A DNA stretch of 64,000 nucleotides from JACJXW01 sp964418125 (GTDB lineage: Bacteria > Bacteroidota > Bacteroidia > Chitinophagales > Saprospiraceae). The stretch is from positions 73,163-137,162 of the forward strand of contig CAYQKY010000005.1 in assembly GCA_964418125.1 (NCBI GenBank). The letters are read 5' to 3'. The notes under the pieces were generated by a model, which searched no databases, had not been told where the DNA came from, and worked only from the letters and a program-made list of their open reading frames with translations. Position 1 is the first letter of the stretch, and every line of letters begins with the position of its first letter. A program made the position numbers and the translations under genes. Below are positions 16,844 through 24,984 of the stretch, in pieces.

Positions 16844-17491
16844 ATGAGCATGTGGAAAAACATCAAATCTCTTTTTATCATTGAAGAGGAGGCGCCGAAA
16901 GAAGAAGCGGCTTCCGGGCAGGAGCCGCCAGTTATTCCGGAGGGGCAGGAGCAGGCCCCTGCCGGTGGAAAGGTATCTGAAAAATTTACCGAGGTTTTGT
17001 TCCGCGCTATGAGTGAGCAGAATATGGAAGGCTTTGATTACCTGGAGTATAAAAAGTCCCTGAATTCTCTCCGGGAGATGCCGATGGATGAACAGACCCG
17101 TTACCAGTCGGCCTTTGCAATGGCCCAAACCATGGGGACTACACCCCAGCACCTGATACAAACGGCTCAGCATTATATCGACGTGCTTCACAAGGAAGAA
17201 CAGAAATTCCGGCAGGCCCTGGCCAACCAGGAGAAATTGCAGATCGAAAGCAAAGAGCAGGAGATCCGAAAACTGGAGGAGATGATGCAGAGCAAAGCCG
17301 AAAAGATCGCCCAGCTGACCCGTGAGATCGAAGAGCACCGGCAAGAAAAAACAGGGCTACAGCAGGAGATGCGTTCGGCAGCAGAGAAGGTTGAGGCTAC
17401 AAAGCTGGACTTTATGGCTTCTTACAACTCGCTTCTGGGGCAGATCGAGAAAGATGTAGACAGCATGAAGCAATATTTGAAGGAAGACTGA
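16844..17491 (+). CDS. Cytoplasmic coiled-coil protein, partner of the next gene
   Basis: A 215-residue soluble protein of no recognised family. It starts MSMWKNIKSLFIIEEE, continues through a low-complexity Glu/Ala/Pro linker (about 17-45), a helical region (about 45-115) and a long highly charged coiled coil from about 118 to 190, and ends SLLGQIEKDVDSMKQYLKED. There is no signal peptide or membrane segment. The next gene, 28 bp downstream, encodes a membrane-anchored coiled-coil protein, so the two probably form one complex at the inner membrane. Function unknown. Confidence 0.7.
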   Translation: MSMWKNIKSLFIIEEEAPKEEAASGQEPPVIPEGQEQAPAGGKVSEKFTEVLFRAMSEQNMEGFDYLEYKKSLNSLREMPMDEQTRYQSAFAMAQTMGTTPQHLIQTAQHYIDVLHKEEQKFRQALANQEKLQIESKEQEIRKLEEMMQSKAEKIAQLTREIEEHRQEKTGLQQEMRSAAEKVEATKLDFMASYNSLLGQIEKDVDSMKQYLKED

Positions 17492-17519
17492 TCAAGAACT
17501 TAAAAACACAATTTCAATA

Positions 17520-18551
17520 ATGGACACATATCAAAAGGAACTCAAGCCAAAGTCATTCTGGCAGCGCCCGGAAGGGGTGACCGGAATGGTCTTTCTGGCT
17601 GCCCTGGTTATCGGCGGTGGTTACCTGATCCTGGCCAACCTGCCTTTTATCATTGGGCTGGTCCAGAATACGATAACGCTGGCCGTCCTCCTGGTCGTCC
17701 TGGCAGCCATCGTCTATATGGTGCTGGACCCCAAGATGCGCAACCTGGTCTGGTATGGGTATAAGAGCGTGATGCGCTGGGTTACCGGCCTTTTTGTACA
17801 GCTTGACCCCATCGGCATCCTGAAATCCTACGTGGAAGACCTCAAGGATAACCTGCGCAAGATGAACAAGCAGATCAGCATGCTCAGGGGCCAGATGCAT
17901 AAATTGCAGGAGATTATCTACAACAATAAAAAACAGATCGAAAGCAACCTCCAGCTGGCCAGTAAGGCCAAGGCCAGTAATAAGCAGGCCATCATGATAC
18001 TCAAGTCGCGCAAGGCCGGCCGCCTCAAGGAGTCCAACATGCGCCTGGAGGACCTCTACAAGAAAATGGAGGTGCTCTACCGCGTGCTGACCAAAATGTA
18101 CGAGAACTCCCAGATCCTGATGGAGGATATAAAGGACCAGGTGGAAGTAAAAGAACAGGAGCGCAAGGCCATCCATGCCAGCCACAGCGCCATGCGTTCG
18201 GCCATGAGCATCATGTCCGGGGACCCGGACCGCAGGGCCATGTTCGATGCGGCTATGGAGGCCATCGCCGATGATGTGGCCAGCAAAGTAGGGGAGATGG
18301 AACGTTTCATGGAAATGTCGGCCAACTTTATGGATTCCATTGACCTGCAAAATGGCATTTTTGAGGAGGAAGGCATGAAGATGCTTGAAAAGTGGGAAAA
18401 AGAGGGCGTCTCCCTCATCCTCGGCGAAGAAAAGCAGAACCTGCTGACTAAAGCCAACGATGACGATGAGGTGCTCGACCTGAAGGAGCCCATTAAAGAA
18501 CCGGTACGGGAGCCCGGCCACAGGAACCAGTATGATTCTTTCTTTGAATGA
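17520..18551 (+). CDS. Membrane-anchored coiled-coil protein, PspA/ESCRT-III-like candidate
   Basis: A 343-residue protein with two hydrophobic helices (about 22-42 and 47-67) and then an almost entirely helical, charged chain. The chain resembles PspA/IM30 in layout: a long hairpin-like pair of helices (about 102-215), a short Gly-containing break (MSGDPDRRAMF), then shorter helices beginning AMEAIADDVASKVGEMERF. Similarity to PspA is by pattern only; I cannot claim sequence homology. The tail is acidic and proline-containing. It forms a two-gene unit with the preceding coiled-coil gene. A role in membrane maintenance is inference. Confidence 0.6.
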   Translation: MDTYQKELKPKSFWQRPEGVTGMVFLAALVIGGGYLILANLPFIIGLVQNTITLAVLLVVLAAIVYMVLDPKMRNLVWYGYKSVMRWVTGLFVQLDPIGILKSYVEDLKDNLRKMNKQISMLRGQMHKLQEIIYNNKKQIESNLQLASKAKASNKQAIMILKSRKAGRLKESNMRLEDLYKKMEVLYRVLTKMYENSQILMEDIKDQVEVKEQERKAIHASHSAMRSAMSIMSGDPDRRAMFDAAMEAIADDVASKVGEMERFMEMSANFMDSIDLQNGIFEEEGMKMLEKWEKEGVSLILGEEKQNLLTKANDDDEVLDLKEPIKEPVREPGHRNQYDSFFE

Positions 18552-18572
18552 GGCTGATGATAGAGTAGTTTC

Positions 18573-18602
18573 GGTATTCGGTATTCGGTATTCGGTATTC
18601 GG
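18573..18602. repeat. Tandem 7-mer GGTATTC repeat
   Basis: Four perfect copies of GGTATTC plus GG lie 22 bp after the preceding stop codon. The following sequence contains weak inverted counterparts (CCAATACC near 18612-18619). It is probably a member of the word-repeat family described elsewhere in this window, with a degenerate second arm. Confidence 0.7.
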
Positions 18603-18686
18603 CCGAGGAACATCCAATACCAAAAATCACATATCGCAAATCAAGCGTCAAAGATCTACCGGCTGTCATAGCCATCCCCACCTCTC

Positions 18687-18715
18687 AGGCGGAGCGCCCA
18701 AGTGCGGCTCCGCCT
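18687..18715 (+). terminator. GC-rich hairpin downstream of the coiled-coil operon
   Basis: Perfect 9-bp stem AGGCGGAGC/GCTCCGCCT (18687-18695, 18707-18715) with an 11-nt loop, followed by a weak T-rich stretch. It may act with the hairpin at 18725-18758 to end transcription before the next gene. Confidence 0.5.
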
Positions 18716-18724
18716 GTTCATTTT

Positions 18725-18758
18725 AGATTTTCCAGATTTCCAAAAATCTGGAAAATCT
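18725..18758. repeat. AT-rich 15-bp inverted repeat
   Basis: AGATTTTCCAGATTT at 18725-18739 is followed after CCAA by its exact complement AAATCTGGAAAATCT at 18744-18758. Each arm itself nearly repeats the word AGATTTTCC/AGATTTCC. It lies 39 bp before the next start codon, so it could be a terminator of the upstream unit or fold in the leader region of the downstream mRNA. Confidence 0.75.
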
Positions 18759-18797
18759 TTATATAATATTCCCTTTCCCCCCGGCGTTCATGCCAGT

Positions 18798-19373
18798 ATG
18801 AAGCAACGAACGATCCTCATTACCTTAGTAACCCTCCCGGCATTGCTTTTCGGACAATCCTACAACACCGCCTTTGGTATGCGCCTGGGTACCGACTACG
18901 GCGTTACCATCAAACAGCGGGTTGGGAAGACCTCCAGCCTGGAAGGCATCATACAGGGAAGCTTTCAGCGGGAGGAAGCGCAGGTAACCCTGTTGTACGA
19001 GGACCATTTTCCCCTGATCTCCCGCCGGTTCAACGTATACGCCGGCGGAGGCTTGCACAAAGGCTGGGTTACCCGCGAAGGCACTGAAGATGACCCGGTA
19101 TATAAAGACCCGTTCGGAGTCAGCGCTATTGCCGGCATAGAATTTACCCTGGGTAAGCTGAACCTTTCCTATGACTTCAAGCCTGCCGTCAACCTGGTTG
19201 GGGGGAAGCATACCATTTACAGCCAGACGGGCGTATCCCTGCGCTATGTTATTGCGAAGCGCCCCTGGCTCAATGATCCCAAGGCTAAGAGGAAGCGCCA
19301 GAAAGAGCGCGAACGCCGCCGCCGGAAAAAGGACGGCGACGGTTTCAATTGGAAGTTCTGGGAAAACTGGTGA
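18798..19373 (+). CDS. Small outer-membrane beta-barrel-like protein with basic C-terminus
   Basis: A 191-residue exported protein. The start at 18798 gives MKQRTILITLVTLPALLFGQ, a clear signal peptide. The body alternates polar and hydrophobic residues (TAFGMRLGTDYGVTIKQRVG, FNVYAGGGLHKGWV, LGKLNLSYDFKPAVNL, TGVSLRYVIAK), as in small barrels. Unusually, the end is not a barrel strand but about 28 residues of very basic sequence (KRKRQKERERRRRKKDG) followed by aromatic FNWKFWENW. Function unknown. It converges with the next lipoprotein gene across 45 bp. Confidence 0.65.
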   Translation: MKQRTILITLVTLPALLFGQSYNTAFGMRLGTDYGVTIKQRVGKTSSLEGIIQGSFQREEAQVTLLYEDHFPLISRRFNVYAGGGLHKGWVTREGTEDDPVYKDPFGVSAIAGIEFTLGKLNLSYDFKPAVNLVGGKHTIYSQTGVSLRYVIAKRPWLNDPKAKRKRQKERERRRRKKDGDGFNWKFWENW

Positions 19374-19418
19374 GTTGAGAGGCTTGGGGCGCTTTTTGGC
19401 ACAAAAGCACATTCCGGC

Positions 19419-20207
19419 CTACTGCACAGGTATACTATAATCCTCCGACAATATCTTCTCCAATCTCAGCGGCCCACCATCCGCCTCCTTATCCAGCAGC
19501 ACTACGGCCGAGCCTTTTTCATCCCGAATGAACTTGCCCCTACCCAGTTCGGAAGTGAAACTCAGGGTCACCGGGTTGAGTTCCAGGCTGGCGGCTTCTT
19601 TTCGTTCCAGGGAGGTCATAAGCAGGTTTAATTGATTTACCGGAGGCAGAATGCCGTCCATCTGGAAGTATTCGGCCTTGAGCGTATCTTCTTTCAGCCC
19701 GACGAAAAGGATGTGTGAGCCCGTTTCCCGGCTAAGGGTGTAGGTACCCACCAGTTCTTCTTGCTTCACTGGCATTTGCAGGTTGAACTGCCCGTCGGAA
19801 AAGATCCCTATTTTACTGTAGTGATAGCTTTCCTCTTCTTGTCCTTCCTCAGCCCAACCCTGATAGAAAGTTATGGTGGAATCTTCCCTTATGGCATAGA
19901 AATAATCACCGGCGCCGGCCCACCAGCCACCAACGGCGGCCAGGGCTTCGGCCGGGATTTCGTAATCCTCATAAGAAGCCGGGGCGATTGAGTCGCAATT
20001 ACTGATGCTAGCCAGTTTCACCTTGTTCTGGTTCACGATGGCAAATACGGCGCTTTGCGGAAAGGCCTCATCTTCACTGACGGCCTGGCATTGCAGCCGG
20101 ACTTTATAGCTCTCCTCTTTCTCTTCATCCGCCGGGGCAGTCTGGCAGGCGGTGAAAAGGATGACTGAGAAAAATGTGGGGAAAATGATTTTGGTTGGAA
20201 TCGTCAT
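19419..20207 (-). CDS. Lipoprotein of unknown function
   Basis: A 262-residue predicted lipoprotein. With the start at 20207 the N-terminus is MTIPTKIIFPTFFSVILFTACQ, a signal peptide II with lipobox F-T-A-C; longer in-frame starts would bury it. An acidic tether (APADEEKEES) follows the Cys. The rest has beta-rich stretches such as GTYTLSRETGSHILFVGLKE and no motif I recognise. It is divergent from a coiled-coil secreted protein, and the 117 bp between them hold both promoters. Confidence 0.6.
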   Translation of the reverse strand: MTIPTKIIFPTFFSVILFTACQTAPADEEKEESYKVRLQCQAVSEDEAFPQSAVFAIVNQNKVKLASISNCDSIAPASYEDYEIPAEALAAVGGWWAGAGDYFYAIREDSTITFYQGWAEEGQEEESYHYSKIGIFSDGQFNLQMPVKQEELVGTYTLSRETGSHILFVGLKEDTLKAEYFQMDGILPPVNQLNLLMTSLERKEAASLELNPVTLSFTSELGRGKFIRDEKGSAVVLLDKEADGGPLRLEKILSEDYSIPVQ

Positions 20208-20324
20208 GTTGGTTTGTTTTTTAGCAAAATAAGGGGTAGGAGGGGGAAATGCAATTTTTTCCTGCATAGTGCATCCTTGTTTCACTTGGAGTGTCTTTCA
20301 AGGCAGAGTACAAAAACTGAACCA

Positions 20325-20762
20325 ATGAGAAAGACAGCCTTATTTGTATTGTTATTTTGTTTTACAGCCTTCTTTTCCTTCGCTCAGAATGAAACGGGGA
20401 AGGAAACCAGGGAAGAGGCGAAAAAAGAAATGGAGGCGCTCCGCCTGGAGTTGAAAGCCGTAATGGAGAATGTACAGGCAGAGCTTCAGAATTTGGACAT
20501 CGGCCTATCCGCCCTGGATCAGTTGCAGGATTTCGATTGGGAAACTCATCTGGATAACGAGGAAGCAATAGCCTACCTGAATTCGGAAGAATTCAAGGAA
20601 GAGATGAAAGGAGTGCAGGAAGAAGTAAATGCAGCTATGCAGGAAGCCCGGGAAGAAATGGCCAAGGTGGAAGCGATCAATTGGGAAGAGATCAACCAGG
20701 CGATTGAAAAGGCTATGGAAGAGGTGGAAAGGGAACTTTCCGGGCTAAGGGAGGAGGAGTAG
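20325..20762 (+). CDS. Secreted acidic coiled-coil protein
   Basis: A 145-residue exported protein. The start at 20325 yields MRKTALFVLLFCFTAFFSFAQ, a signal peptide ending in the common SFAQ cleavage site. The mature chain is almost wholly helical and very rich in Glu (ETREEAKKEMEALRLELKAV, EEVNAAMQEAREEMAKVEAI), so a periplasmic coiled coil is likely. No family recognised. A strong terminator begins 28 bp after the stop codon, so it is a single-gene unit. Confidence 0.65.
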   Translation: MRKTALFVLLFCFTAFFSFAQNETGKETREEAKKEMEALRLELKAVMENVQAELQNLDIGLSALDQLQDFDWETHLDNEEAIAYLNSEEFKEEMKGVQEEVNAAMQEAREEMAKVEAINWEEINQAIEKAMEEVERELSGLREEE

Positions 20763-20790
20763 CCAGAAATTATGCGATCTGAACTAAAAA

Positions 20791-20840
20791 AGCCATCCCG
20801 AATCTAGGCGAATGCCACTTGCCGGGATGGCTTTTCTTTT
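20791..20840 (+). terminator. Rho-independent terminator
   Basis: Perfect 10-bp stem AGCCATCCCG/CGGGATGGCT (20791-20800, 20823-20832) followed by TTTTCTTTTTTT. The preceding AAAAAA lets it act in the other direction too, between the coiled-coil gene (+) and tRNA-His (-). Confidence 0.85.
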
Positions 20841-20844
20841 TTTG

Positions 20845-20919
20845 GGTGGCTAACCGGATTTGAACCGGCGACCTCTGGAACCACAATCCAGCGCTCTAAC
20901 CAGCTGAGCTATAACCACC
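20845..20919 (-). tRNA. tRNA-His (anticodon GTG)
   Basis: The minus strand reads GGTGGTTATAGCTCAGC at its 5' end and folds into a full cloverleaf with anticodon loop TTGTGGT (GTG, His), T arm GGTTCAAATCC and a 7-bp acceptor stem (20912-20918 with 20846-20852). The extra 5' G at 20919 pairs with C73 at 20845, the hallmark of histidine tRNA. The 3' CCA is not encoded. Confidence 0.97.
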
Positions 20920-20967
20920 ATAAGGAGCCGGGAATTCAATTCTCCATTCCCTTTTTCTAAAGCGATG

Positions 20968-20975
20968 CAAATATA
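20968..20975 (-). promoter_or_regulatory. Putative -7 box for tRNA-His
   Basis: TATATTTG on the minus strand exactly matches TAnnTTTG, about 50 nt upstream of the mature tRNA 5' end. No -33 TTG at the usual distance is seen. Confidence 0.5.
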
Positions 20976-21054
20976 GGATAAGTTCCAAAAAGGGGAAATT
21001 TTTTTGGGCAAAAAATTGGGAGGCGCCCCTTGTTTTCACTGCTGCCATTAGAGG

Positions 21055-22590
21055 TTATTTCTCTGTATCACTTTGTATTCCCCTTGCCCCGAACGGAGAG
21101 GCCTGCATCCAGTACGCCAGGTCCAGGTACTCAAAGAAACGGGCTTCCCGGGAGGGCAGCATTCGCTGTTTCAGGTTCTCGCCAAGTTTGCTGACAATCT
21201 CTTCCTTTTGATGCGTGTCCGGAGCGTTTACCAGCCTCCGCAGGCTGTCCAGCAACAGGTTCTCTGCCTGGTAGGCAGGCTGAAGGCCCTGGTGCTGCCG
21301 GCGGGTGGAGGTAATAAGGTAGGAGAGGAGCTCATAGTTGCCCAGCTCGTAATGCACGAGCAGCTGCAACAGCCTGGCAAAGCGGTACAATTCCTCCATC
21401 AGGCCCTTGCGCTGTTCCTGAAGTATCTGGTTGAGTACACTTAGGCTCTGGTTGTACTCCTTGTTCAGAAAAGCAGTATAGGCCAGTAGGTACTGTATGG
21501 AGAGTTTGTTAGGCAGCGCAATGGATGCCGAGTAAGCGGACAGTTCCTCCATTATGGCGGGCAGTCGGCGGTAAGCCTTCCGGTATTCCTTCCGGCTGGA
21601 CAGCATGTTGAGTTCCAGCAGCGTGCTCTGCTCGAAGATCTTTTTTTTCACTCCCTTCAAGGCTTTGAAAGCGGGGTGGGAGGGAAGGCTCCTGAGTTTC
21701 GCCAGGCCTTCTTCTACCTGGGCCCAGTTCTTCAGCTGGAAGTTGTCGATCAGGTAATTGTTCAGGGCTACGATATAGCGGGAAGGGTATAATTCCTGGA
21801 GGAAAGGGTGTTCATCCAGCAGATTGAGCAGGGCCCGGTTGCAGAACAGGGCCCTTTCGGCTTCACGCGCCATAAAATGGTAGGTGGCCAGGGTGCGGAA
21901 GTAATCCATTCGTGCCAGCAGGCTTTCCGCCCTTTGCCCCTGAGCAAAATCATCGTCGTTGATGATCTCCTGAATAGCGTCTTCTTCACCGCCCGCGGAG
22001 AGGCGAACTTTCTGGTATTGCCGTTTTGCCATGCGCAGGTGATAATAGGCAAAGCGGCCTTCCTGTTCCAGGTTGCTCAGGGTTTCATTCCATTCCTTCC
22101 TCCAAACTTCCAGCTTCCGTCCGTGGGGAAGGCGGGAAATTTCTTGTTCCAGAAGGTTCTTTTCCAGTTGCAGCAACTCCGGCAGGTGTACAAATAACTG
22201 ATAACGGTTGATGATCTTTCGGGCGCTTTTCAACTCCCGGTAAGATTCCGATAGTAGCCCTTTTTCCTTTAAGATGCCGGCTGCCTGTATTTTCCGTTTT
22301 ACCTGTTCGGCGGGGTGAGCCTGCCGGTGATATTGCCCAAGGCAGTCGAGCAGCAACTGATACAACTGCCGCTTGAGGACGGGAAAATGATCTTTTTGTC
22401 CACTATCGGCGAGGGCCAGTTTCAGGGCCCTTTCATCATAGGTTTCCTGTTCATTGACGAGCCGAAACAAACGCAGGTAGTTGTTTTGCGCCCCGATCAC
22501 GTGCCGGTTCGCATACAGGTTAAAATAACGCTTTTCGGCAGGGGCCATGGCTTTGATCAACCGGAAAAGGGATTCATTTGGTTTTTTCAT
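21055..22590 (-). CDS. Large helical-repeat protein of unknown function
   Basis: A 511-residue soluble protein with no signal peptide or membrane segment. It starts MKKPNESLFRLIKAMAPAEK and is almost entirely amphipathic helix, with TPR-like spacing (for example YLLAYTAFLNKEYNQSLSVL and FARLLQLLVHYELGNYELLS). It is rich in Leu, Arg and Tyr. It probably acts as a cytoplasmic scaffold, but no named domain can be assigned by eye. It stands alone: tRNA-His lies downstream on the same strand and the next gene is divergent. Confidence 0.7.
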   Translation of the reverse strand: MKKPNESLFRLIKAMAPAEKRYFNLYANRHVIGAQNNYLRLFRLVNEQETYDERALKLALADSGQKDHFPVLKRQLYQLLLDCLGQYHRQAHPAEQVKRKIQAAGILKEKGLLSESYRELKSARKIINRYQLFVHLPELLQLEKNLLEQEISRLPHGRKLEVWRKEWNETLSNLEQEGRFAYYHLRMAKRQYQKVRLSAGGEEDAIQEIINDDDFAQGQRAESLLARMDYFRTLATYHFMAREAERALFCNRALLNLLDEHPFLQELYPSRYIVALNNYLIDNFQLKNWAQVEEGLAKLRSLPSHPAFKALKGVKKKIFEQSTLLELNMLSSRKEYRKAYRRLPAIMEELSAYSASIALPNKLSIQYLLAYTAFLNKEYNQSLSVLNQILQEQRKGLMEELYRFARLLQLLVHYELGNYELLSYLITSTRRQHQGLQPAYQAENLLLDSLRRLVNAPDTHQKEEIVSKLGENLKQRMLPSREARFFEYLDLAYWMQASPFGARGIQSDTEK

Positions 22591-22735
22591 CCGGACTTTT
22601 AATTTATAAATCCAATATACGCTGTTTTAAATAATAAGAATACCTGTATTTGATTTTTATGACTTTTTATTTATGCCCTAAACTCCATTTGCATACCCCC
22701 GCCGGAAGGCCGATTTTCGTGGAAAAAGAAAGAAA

Positions 22736-24886
22736 ATGAAGAATATTGCATTACTTGTTATACTCGTTTTTTGTGTCCTGGCTTTACCGGGGCAGATGAT
22801 TGAATGGAAAAGCTACACTGTACCCGGCCGTGCTCAGAATCTGCTGGAGGAAGAACGTACGATTTGGCTGCCTACTGATGCCGGCCTTTTGGAAGTGGAT
22901 AAACAATCCGGGAATTACCACCTTTGGAATAAGGTGAACGGAGGCCTTTCCTCCAATTCGATCGAAGCCGTTGCCCGCCATCCCATCACCGGTGATTTTT
23001 TCATCGGGACTTACGATGTTGCCCTTATGGTTCGGGAAGAACCCGGCGGCTCCTGGCAGCCTCTGCCTTATCCGGAAGAATGGGATACTTCCCCTTTTCA
23101 GCCGTTGCTTACCTATTGTCTGCAGTTTGACGCGGAGGGCACCCTTTGGGTTGGGACCAGCAAAGGACTGGCCCGGTATGATGGCGAAAGCTGGGTATTG
23201 TACAACCAGGAAGGAGGCCATGAGTTCCTGAGCTGGGTAAAGGACATAGAGCCGGCGCCGGATGGAGGGCTTTATGTGGCCAGCCATGTAGTGTACCATG
23301 TAAAAGATGAAATCTTTACCCCGTTGAGTACAGCTGACTTTCAGTCTGAAGATTTTATTTTTTCCTACGGAGATGCCGCCATGCATTACCAACCTGATGG
23401 CAACCTGTGGTTTTTTACCGATGTCGGCACAGCCGGGCGCTATCAGGATGGGCAATGGGAAGTTTTTCATGCTGTCGACAGCATGAATTTTTTCCCATCT
23501 CCGCCCCAAATTCTCACTGAATCCCCTACCGGTGAGCTTATTGTTTACTTCGGGAATGACAACTGGTACCAGTATTCAGAAGAAGAGTGGCGCGCCATTT
23601 CAGCGCCTCAGGATATTGGCCAACCCCTGTATTTTTCTTTTACGGAAGAAGGGTATGTTTCCGTTAACAGAGAACAGGTATTCATTCAAAATGCCGGCGG
23701 TACTCAAAATATCTCTTTCCCGGAATACCCGTTTTCCAGCCAGCCTTTTTCATTCTACAATTCTCCTGATGGCCAACTTTGGGTGAGAGATGGCAGTATC
23801 TTGCGAAACCTGGATTCCGGCCAGGGCATTTCTCTGGAAGAGGAGGGCGCGCCTCAATATTTTTCCAGTTATGCTTTTAGTGCTCAAGGGGAGCTTTGGG
23901 CAACCCAGCACGGGGCGGTTTTTCAGTTGGACCATAATGAGGGCTGGAAACGCTATGACCATACCAACACTATCCTTCCGGACGCTACCAATTCCTGGCG
24001 GCTCAAGATCGGGGCGGATAATACTGTATGGCTAAGCATTTATAACGAGGGCCTGTACAGTTTTCGCAACGGAGTATGGGAAAAACACCAGCACCCGGCT
24101 CTGAGCGCCTACAATATCAGTGAAATGATCCCTCTTCCGAATGGAGAACTTTGGCTGGAGTTGTGGCGCCTGGGCAATTCCTCCCGCATTGCTTATCTTG
24201 ACAGCGAAGGGCTCGGGCTGTTCGAAGATGGCGAACAAGGATACCGCCAGGCCAATTGGCAGCAACTGAGCCATGACCCGGTTACCGGCCTGCTATGGGC
24301 CCTGGACTGGAGCGGCCTACAGAAATTTGACGGCCAATCCTGGGAACAGGTAGCGTTCCCATTTGATCGGGTAACGGACATTTCGGAAGGCTTCAGAAGC
24401 TTTTCAGTACGGGGAGACAGGATGCTGGCCGTTTCCAGTCACCGCATTTTTATTCATGATAACGGCGAGTGGGCTGTTTATTCCGCCGATAATGCTCCGC
24501 TGGCCAATGAGGATATTCGTGAAGCCGGCCTTACACAGGATGGAAACTTATGGGTGGCCCATCAGGGAACTGCTTTCATTGAAAAGGGGCAGTTGGTGCT
24601 GGCATCTGCTTCGGAAAGCCCAGTCGATATAAGGCCGGTAAATGGACTTGGCGTTTTCCCCAATCCGGTTACAGGGTACGTTTCTCTTTCAGGAGTATCC
24701 GGTAACGGCCGCGGAGTGATCTTCCTTTTTGATGCGCAGGGAAGGCTCGCCGGAAGGTTTCAGGCCGATTTTAGTGAAGGTGAGCCTACAACGATCACCT
24801 TGCCGAACCTGAGGCCGGGGTGGTATGTGGGGAAGGTTGAGTTGAATGGAAAGCTGTTTGGGTTCAGGATGTTGAAAACAGATTGA
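22736..24886 (+). CDS. Secreted beta-propeller-like protein with type IX sorting domain
   Basis: A 716-residue exported protein. MKNIALLVILVFCVLALPGQ is a signal peptide. The body contains repeated blades of about 40 residues with the pattern of two-component-regulator propellers (DAEGTLWVGTSKGLARYDGESW, GLLWALDWSGLQKFDGQSW, QDGNLWVAHQGTAF). The last 80 residues are a type A type IX secretion signal: the start VFPNPVTGYVSLSG, then FDAQGRLAG and LRPGWYVGKVELNGK. It should be secreted across the outer membrane and cell-surface attached or released. No kinase part is fused, so it is not a hybrid sensor. Confidence 0.85.
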   Translation: MKNIALLVILVFCVLALPGQMIEWKSYTVPGRAQNLLEEERTIWLPTDAGLLEVDKQSGNYHLWNKVNGGLSSNSIEAVARHPITGDFFIGTYDVALMVREEPGGSWQPLPYPEEWDTSPFQPLLTYCLQFDAEGTLWVGTSKGLARYDGESWVLYNQEGGHEFLSWVKDIEPAPDGGLYVASHVVYHVKDEIFTPLSTADFQSEDFIFSYGDAAMHYQPDGNLWFFTDVGTAGRYQDGQWEVFHAVDSMNFFPSPPQILTESPTGELIVYFGNDNWYQYSEEEWRAISAPQDIGQPLYFSFTEEGYVSVNREQVFIQNAGGTQNISFPEYPFSSQPFSFYNSPDGQLWVRDGSILRNLDSGQGISLEEEGAPQYFSSYAFSAQGELWATQHGAVFQLDHNEGWKRYDHTNTILPDATNSWRLKIGADNTVWLSIYNEGLYSFRNGVWEKHQHPALSAYNISEMIPLPNGELWLELWRLGNSSRIAYLDSEGLGLFEDGEQGYRQANWQQLSHDPVTGLLWALDWSGLQKFDGQSWEQVAFPFDRVTDISEGFRSFSVRGDRMLAVSSHRIFIHDNGEWAVYSADNAPLANEDIREAGLTQDGNLWVAHQGTAFIEKGQLVLASASESPVDIRPVNGLGVFPNPVTGYVSLSGVSGNGRGVIFLFDAQGRLAGRFQADFSEGEPTTITLPNLRPGWYVGKVELNGKLFGFRMLKTD

Positions 24887-24984
24887 ATTTCCTTTCGGGA
24901 TGCGATTTTCTATTGCACTCCGGCTTCCAGTTATTGGCGGTTTTTTCAGTTTGACGCACCATATGATGAATATGGAACGTCCGG

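Noticed and set aside
18573..18602. Possible CRISPR array
   Set aside because: The GGTATTC units are contiguous without spacers and only 7 bp long; no cas gene is in the window.
24887..24984. Word-repeat palindrome between the type IX protein and the FRG gene
   Set aside because: This 98-bp convergent gap was checked for the same architecture and shows no comparable inverted arms.
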